From Mesostigma viride (lineage: Eukaryota; Streptophyta; Mesostigmatophyceae; Mesostigmatales; Mesostigmataceae), in NCBI GenBank assembly GCA_009746045.1, contig RPFO01002044.1, positions 1 to 54,085 on the forward strand: a stretch of DNA of 54,085 bases. The letters are read 5' to 3'. The notes under the pieces were generated by a model. The model saw only the letters and a program-made list of their open reading frames with translations. It was not told the DNA's origin and searched no databases. The translations under genes and the position numbers were made by a program. The first letter of the stretch is position 1. Every line of letters begins with the position of its first letter. Shown here in pieces: positions 50,043-54,085 of the stretch.

Positions 50043-50867
50043 AGTTTGGAGTACTTCGAAGTAGATCCGTAGCGTCTGAAGTAAAGTTCCCTGTACGTCA
50101 AGTTGATTCCCCGCGCCCCGCGCAGATCTGACGCGTTGCAGGGCGGTACGGCGTAGTACACCGTACTTTGAAATAATTCCGTATCGTCTGAAGTACGATT
50201 CCATGTACGCCCCGTTAATTCCCCGCGCCCCGCGCAGTCTGGTCACGTTGTCGGACGGTACGACGTGGTACGCTTAGTTCCCGTGCCCCGCCGTACCACG
50301 CCTGTAGTATCGACGCCCCACGACGCGTCGCACGCGCCCTAGGCCCTCAGACTGCTCGCCGAGGCCAAGGACTTAGGCGATTTCGACTCGAAAAAGGCCT
50401 AGAGACAAGAAAAGTGCGCGACGACAGGCGATATCACTGTACCAGGGCGCATGTATAGTACATTTCGTGCCATGTGGCGACGGCACAATAGACGAGATGC
50501 ACGAAGCTCGCCAGTGCAGCAAATGGATATATAACGAAAGCAATGGTCGCCTGGCACGGAGAAGGGGCACACGATTGGATATTTAAGGATATTTAACGAT
50601 TTATTGACGCATGCGATCCGGGGCATCGCCCCAAACGCGTAGATACTAAATGTCGATGTCGAAAAAGCGAGCAGCGTTCGGCATTGTTGTCTGTCAACCG
50701 ATGCATTTCCAGGTCATCACGTCCATGCCAGCGGACAGGAGACGGTTAGGACGTAACGCCAGCGTCTGGAACGCGTTTATATTGCGTCGACGTCTTCCCA
50801 CGCATTGCCATCGTCTCCCCTTTCCATTTTCGTCGACAAAACTCACGCAATATCCGACAACGACGCC
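50043..50867. other. Upstream region of gene D (right arm), no other gene
   Basis: Mirror of 35828-36655. AT-rich GGATATTTAAGGATATTTAA near 50576 and a TATATAACG element near 50527 lie well upstream of the gene D ATG; TTTATATTGCG (about 50777) is a closer TATA candidate. Confidence 0.4.
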
Positions 50868-51409
50868 ATGAATCCCAGGCCTACTAACGCAGGGGCCGAG
50901 GCGATGGCGATGGTTGAAAGCTTGCACGTCGCGTGCAGCCAGCTCGCGAATCGACTGCGTGATGCCAGGACGTCGCTGAGGCGCGTCTGTCGCGAGCATG
51001 GCGAATTCGAACAGCGCCTGAGCGATGTCGACAATGAATCCCCCGTTCACGCGATCCACGACGCGTGCCTCGGCCCCGTGACAGAGGATGGAGGACGCAT
51101 CCTGCTGTTTCACATCACGTGGGACAGCGGCGAACAGGAGCTCGTCCAGGTGACCAGTCTGAACACAGGCTGCGACGATGCGGTCAAGGCGATGGCTGCC
51201 ACATTTTCGTCTACTCGTAACCTGCCAGCAGGGGGCACGTTCCCGTGACGCGAGAGGAAATGCTGGAGTTGTGGTCGATGCACTTGCGCCTGCACGGGGT
51301 GATGGAGGCCGTTTTCCCTCCTCCCATAATTGGCCAGGGGACGATGCAGGGGATGTTGTTTGACCCCAGCACCCCCCTGGATTTTAATGCAATGTTTGCT
51401 GGCTGGTGA
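50868..51409 (+). CDS. Gene D, right-arm copy (one frame break)
   Basis: Same protein as at 35285-35827. The frame breaks at the G5 run 51231-51235; the left copy has six at the matching place (C6 at 35459-35464) and is open, so the last 57 codons to the stop at 51409 are recovered by one base. AATAAA at 51462-51467. It is the outermost gene of the arm; the arm ends 169 bases beyond the stop. Confidence 0.6.
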
Positions 51410-51589
51410 CATAAGTGGCTACTTGATAGCCATGATAATGACCTACCATGGCAATTGAATTAATAAAGGCATGATGTTCTCCATGACAATGAGTTCTAGG
51501 AATTAGGGTAATTCATATTATTATTAATGTCTGCCTGGCCATTCCCCAGGAAAACGGGGTCACTCTGCAAAAATTTTGGACATTGTGGC

Positions 51590-52515
51590 TGCGCCGGGCG
51601 ATGTCGGCTTCCTCGCGAAGGTCGAGGGCTTGTTGCTTGAGTTGTGCCGAGATGGTGGAGGTGGTGGAGGTGGTGTGCTGCTTAAGCAAGTCCACCCAGG
51701 TGGAGGGAGCATCGCCGGCCGGGCCAGCAGGCGCCGGCTGGGCGGCGATGTCCTTCACCGCCTGGGCGGTGAGGCCGGCGGTGTCATGCAAGCTCTCGAG
51801 GGCGGTGGCGGTGGCTTGAAGGCGTTGGTCGAGGTCGAGGAGCTGGGCTTTGATGTCGGCAGTGGAGGCGGAAATGGCAGTGGAGGTGGCGGTGAGGTGA
51901 GGAAGTTCAGCAGCCAGCGGGCCACCCATTCATGCTGCGACGTCAGCAGCAAGGGGGGTCACGTGCTGCTGAAAGGCTTCCGTGAGGATGGAACGGAGGG
52001 TGGAGGCGGAGATGGATGGAGCCCAGATCTCGCCGTCAGAGCGCTGGAGAAGGGAGTTGAGGATGGCGTGCTGGAGCTGGGGGCGGGGGCAGCCAAGCAG
52101 GGCACCGTGGGCTTGCCAGCGGCTGCCGTTGCTGCAGAGGAGGCGACCTTGGTCGTAGAGATGGAGGCACAGGTCGTAAAGCGAGGCGTAGTCCCCGTAG
52201 AAGATGCAGTGAATAGCATCGGACGGAGACATATATTGGTCCAGTCGTGATCATCGACCTGGAAAGGTTGGGGCCGAAAGCGCGGTTCTGAGGGGTGGGA
52301 CCATCCTGTTTTGTCGGCTGAGCGGGTGCGTTTCGGGTCAGGCGATGCGATGGCGAGGCATTAAGCCCGGGAGGCTGCTGGGCGACCACCAGTGCACGAC
52401 TAGTGTCACCGCTGCCTGCCGGACCTGATGGCGAAGCTGCAGCCTGGGCTGCAGAATTTTCATGGCCGAGCGCATCCGCCAAACTGCGTTGCGTCAAAGG
52501 ACGTTTGCTCGTCAT
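51590..52515 (-). pseudogene. Broken gag-like or ORF1-like gene outside the inverted repeat
   Basis: Begins with ATG 52515: MTSKRPLTQRSLADALGHEN, a Pro/Ser/Gln-rich stretch, then in another frame DAIHCIFYGDYASLYDLCLH and HAILNSLLQRSDGEIWAPSI, an in-frame TGA at 51930-51932, then LPHLTATSTAISASTADIKA and a long helical, coiled-coil-like part (LDLDQRLQATATALESLHDT) that runs up to the end of the inverted repeat. Style (Gln/Ser/Thr-rich, lower GC) differs from the virus genes. It could be an ORF1/gag-type protein of a retroelement or a decayed host gene; no reverse transcriptase is present. Confidence 0.4.
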
Positions 52516-53349
52516 ATATTGCGTTTCAGATTCGGAAAATTATATCAGCATGTGCGTCTTAGAAAGACGAAGCGATAGTGATATTCACGGCTAAATTCGG
52601 TGCCGTCAAACGTGAAAGTTACAGTATGAGCTCCGCCGTCAGCCATGGCTACCTCGTGGCTTGTGGCTAGGAGCTCACTATGGCCCATGATACTCCCTGG
52701 TTGGGAGTATCTGTAGCACATATCCCTGAGAAGGGGCATATGGCTTTTAATACATTCTAGGCTACTTCATGCAAGGATGGGAATGTAAGCTACCCTGGCT
52801 CTAGGTGCACCAAGGCACCTGCACCCTCATGATCTATCACGCTATATTTGATCACGCTATATGCCCAGCTAAGGGGGAGCATGTCATGTGGGGGAAGATC
52901 ATCATGGCTGTACAATAGCTAGAGCATGGCTTCTCAGCGAGAGAGTCTCTGCATTGGCACTGCATAATAAAATAAAGCTAGGCATCATCTGGAGGGTGGC
53001 TCATCGTAGGCACACATGTACATGACTAAAAATGCTAGGCCTCAGCTGGCATAGTGCCTGTAGTAGGCGGGCATGTACAAGGCCACTGTCTAACTAGTCT
53101 ACACTACTGCTGCGGTATTCCCCTAGGCTGGGGCTGCTGGAGTCGCTGGGGCCGCGGTGGTCGAGGGGTCGCGTGCCAAGGCAGAGCAGTGGCCGACGCC
53201 AGATGGCCCCCCTTCCAGTACACCGGCTTGGCCCGCCTTGGTCTGCCGGAGCTGGAGGTATAGGTCGGCCATAGCTCCCGTCACGTGCCGCCAACGCACG
53301 GTACACAACCAGCCATAGCCTAGTCCTAGTACAGCCATGCTACGCCCTG
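52516..53349. other. No gene; lower-GC sequence with GCATGG/CATGATGC-type words
   Basis: Stops occur often in all frames from about 52550 to 53100. AATAAAATAAAGCTAGGC near 52966 may be a poly(A) signal of the minus or plus strand. I see no motif, RNA gene or repeat unit that I can name. Confidence 0.45.
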
Positions 53350-53595
53350 GCTATGTTCAGATTACTTGCCCACGCTCCTTGCTTTATGATGTCTATTGCA
53401 CCCACAGTTTGCCGGATCGTTAGCCTGTCCTTTTAGCTAGCCGCGCCGCGATTGCAGCTGTGGCATGCCTTTGGCATGAAGGAGACTGGGGGTCTCTGCC
53501 CTTTCTCCTGTAGTGCACACACAGGGATTAAAAGCACTTCGGTGCTCCGTGACTCCCAACGGGAGCACGAGTTAATTAATTATAATTAATTAATA
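53350..53595. repeat. Retroelement-like terminal unit, copy 1
   Basis: Shares with 53800-54071 the blocks TTGCACCCACAG, GGATCGTTAGCC, GCAGCTGTGGCATGCCTTTG, GGGGTCTCTGCCCTTTCTCC and GATTAAAAGCACTTCGGTGC. AGCACTTCGGTGCT (53533-53546) is a perfect stem with a C(UUCG)G tetraloop; CTCCC...GGGAG follows. The unit ends in an AT-only tail (TTAATTAATTATAATTAATT). Confidence 0.65.
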
Positions 53596-53799
53596 GCTCC
53601 CGTCGCCGTTGTTGCTGCGCCAGGGTCAAGTCGTCAGGTTCCACGGTGAAGTGAGTCTTCTCGAGCCGCTTGCGGCGTCTGAGAAAACGAAATCTTGTGC
53701 CGCTGGGCTCTCAAAGATGAGAAGAAGCCGGAGGCGCCCTGCTTACCCCGCGCGCAGGGGAGGCGGTGGGCGGTCAGCTTAATCTCACCAAGTCAGGCT

Positions 53800-54071
53800 A
53801 TGATCAGTTTACTGCCCACGTCCTTGTTATGCCATGCTCACATGGGTCTTATTGCACCCACAGATTGCGGATCGTTAGCCGGTTGTCCGTTTAGCTAAGC
53901 GCGCCCGAATGCAGCTGTGGCATGCCTTTGGCATATGAAGGAGACCGGGGGTCTCTGCCCTTTCTCCTGTTGTGCACACACAGGATTAAAAGCACTTCGG
54001 TGCTCCGGCCGTGACTCCCCAACGGAGCACGAGTTTAATTAATTAATTAATTAATTAATTAATTAATTAAT
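53800..54071. repeat. Retroelement-like terminal unit, copy 2, with (TTAA)n tail
   Basis: Diverged copy of the preceding unit, same orientation. The UUCG hairpin is at 53991-54004 and the tail is a long (TTAA)n run from about 54034. A structured 3' end followed by a short tandem repeat is typical of some non-LTR retroelements and their SINEs; the identity of the element is not known. Confidence 0.6.
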
Positions 54072-54085
54072 GTGCGCCCATAATG

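Larger units (their letters stand above)
42004..51578. repeat. Long inverted repeat, right arm
   Basis: About 9.57 kb; pairs with 35116-41987 and carries in addition 46391-49072 with the rest of gene B, a second fold-back element, gene F and the 5' part of gene C. Identity with the left arm stops abruptly at 51578, where different DNA begins. Confidence 0.85.

Noticed and set aside
35116-51578. The palindrome as a pure fold-back read artefact
   Set aside because: Not fully excluded, but arms carry coding substitutions and a 2.7-kb difference, and the flanks differ, which a simple fold-back read would not give.
51576-52250. 224-residue Gly/Val-rich plus-strand frame
   Set aside because: Antisense of the gag-like coding region and starts inside the end of the inverted repeat; composition is that of a shadow.
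53533-53546. Bacterial-type rho-independent terminator
   Set aside because: The UUCG hairpin is followed by CGTGACTCCC rather than a T run and lies in a repeated unit with an AT-only tail; a retroelement end fits better.

Overview
The window looks like GC-rich DNA of a large eukaryotic double-stranded DNA virus (nucleocytovirus-like, either free or endogenised), passing at its right end into DNA of a different character that may be host or retroelement sequence. Evidence for a virus: densely packed genes on both strands with short AT-rich promoters, an UL52/PrimPol-type primase, a poxvirus D6/D11-type SF2 helicase, a degenerate mRNA-capping-enzyme fold, a SLATT membrane protein, small membrane proteins of a giant-virus type, and tail-fibre/adhesin-like surface proteins. 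Eukaryotic features are spliceosomal GT-AG introns, AATAAA signals set in hairpins, TATA and CCAAT elements. No rRNA, tRNA, CRISPR array or bacterial operon signal was seen.

Layout. (1) 0.3-8.5 kb: nuclease-like protein, DUF3179 protein, SLATT protein, PduO-type cobalamin adenosyltransferase, primase, dead capping-enzyme homologue, conserved viral basic protein, small membrane proteins. (2) 8.6-23 kb: surface-protein region, a fibre-like protein (8.6-11.1 kb) and three more fibre/adhesin genes (13.6-22.5 kb, the last about 1,820 residues with nine Ig-like and two LamG-like domains), interrupted by an intron-containing adenosylcobalamin-dependent (class II) ribonucleotide reductase at 11.2-13.5 kb. 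(3) 23-31 kb: SF2 helicase and several unrecognised genes. (4) 31-35 kb: fold-back elements, tandem repeats and two small genes. (5) 35.1-51.6 kb: a long inverted repeat whose axis at about 41,995 is a hairpin flanked by TGACGTCA sites; the arms carry up to five genes each (A: SET-domain protein; B: protein sharing A's C-terminal domain; C: Cys-rich protein; D and E: unknown), and A-C each have one short intron. The right arm has about 2.7 kb that the left arm lost, which broke and fused genes B and C there. (6) 51.6-54.1 kb: lower-density DNA with a broken gag-like ORF and two diverged copies of a unit ending in a UUCG hairpin and an AT-only tail, like a non-LTR retroelement end.

The most notable system is the pairing of a class II ribonucleotide reductase (all catalytic cysteines present) with the enzyme that makes its cofactor, adenosylcobalamin: a vitamin B12-dependent route to deoxynucleotides in what appears to be a eukaryotic virus.

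Caution: at least ten genes are split by single missing bases, mostly in C or G runs, and almost always in the direction expected of one lost base. Comparing the two inverted-repeat arms shows the same kind of loss directly. These breaks are most likely sequence errors, so broken genes are annotated as single loci with the break stated.
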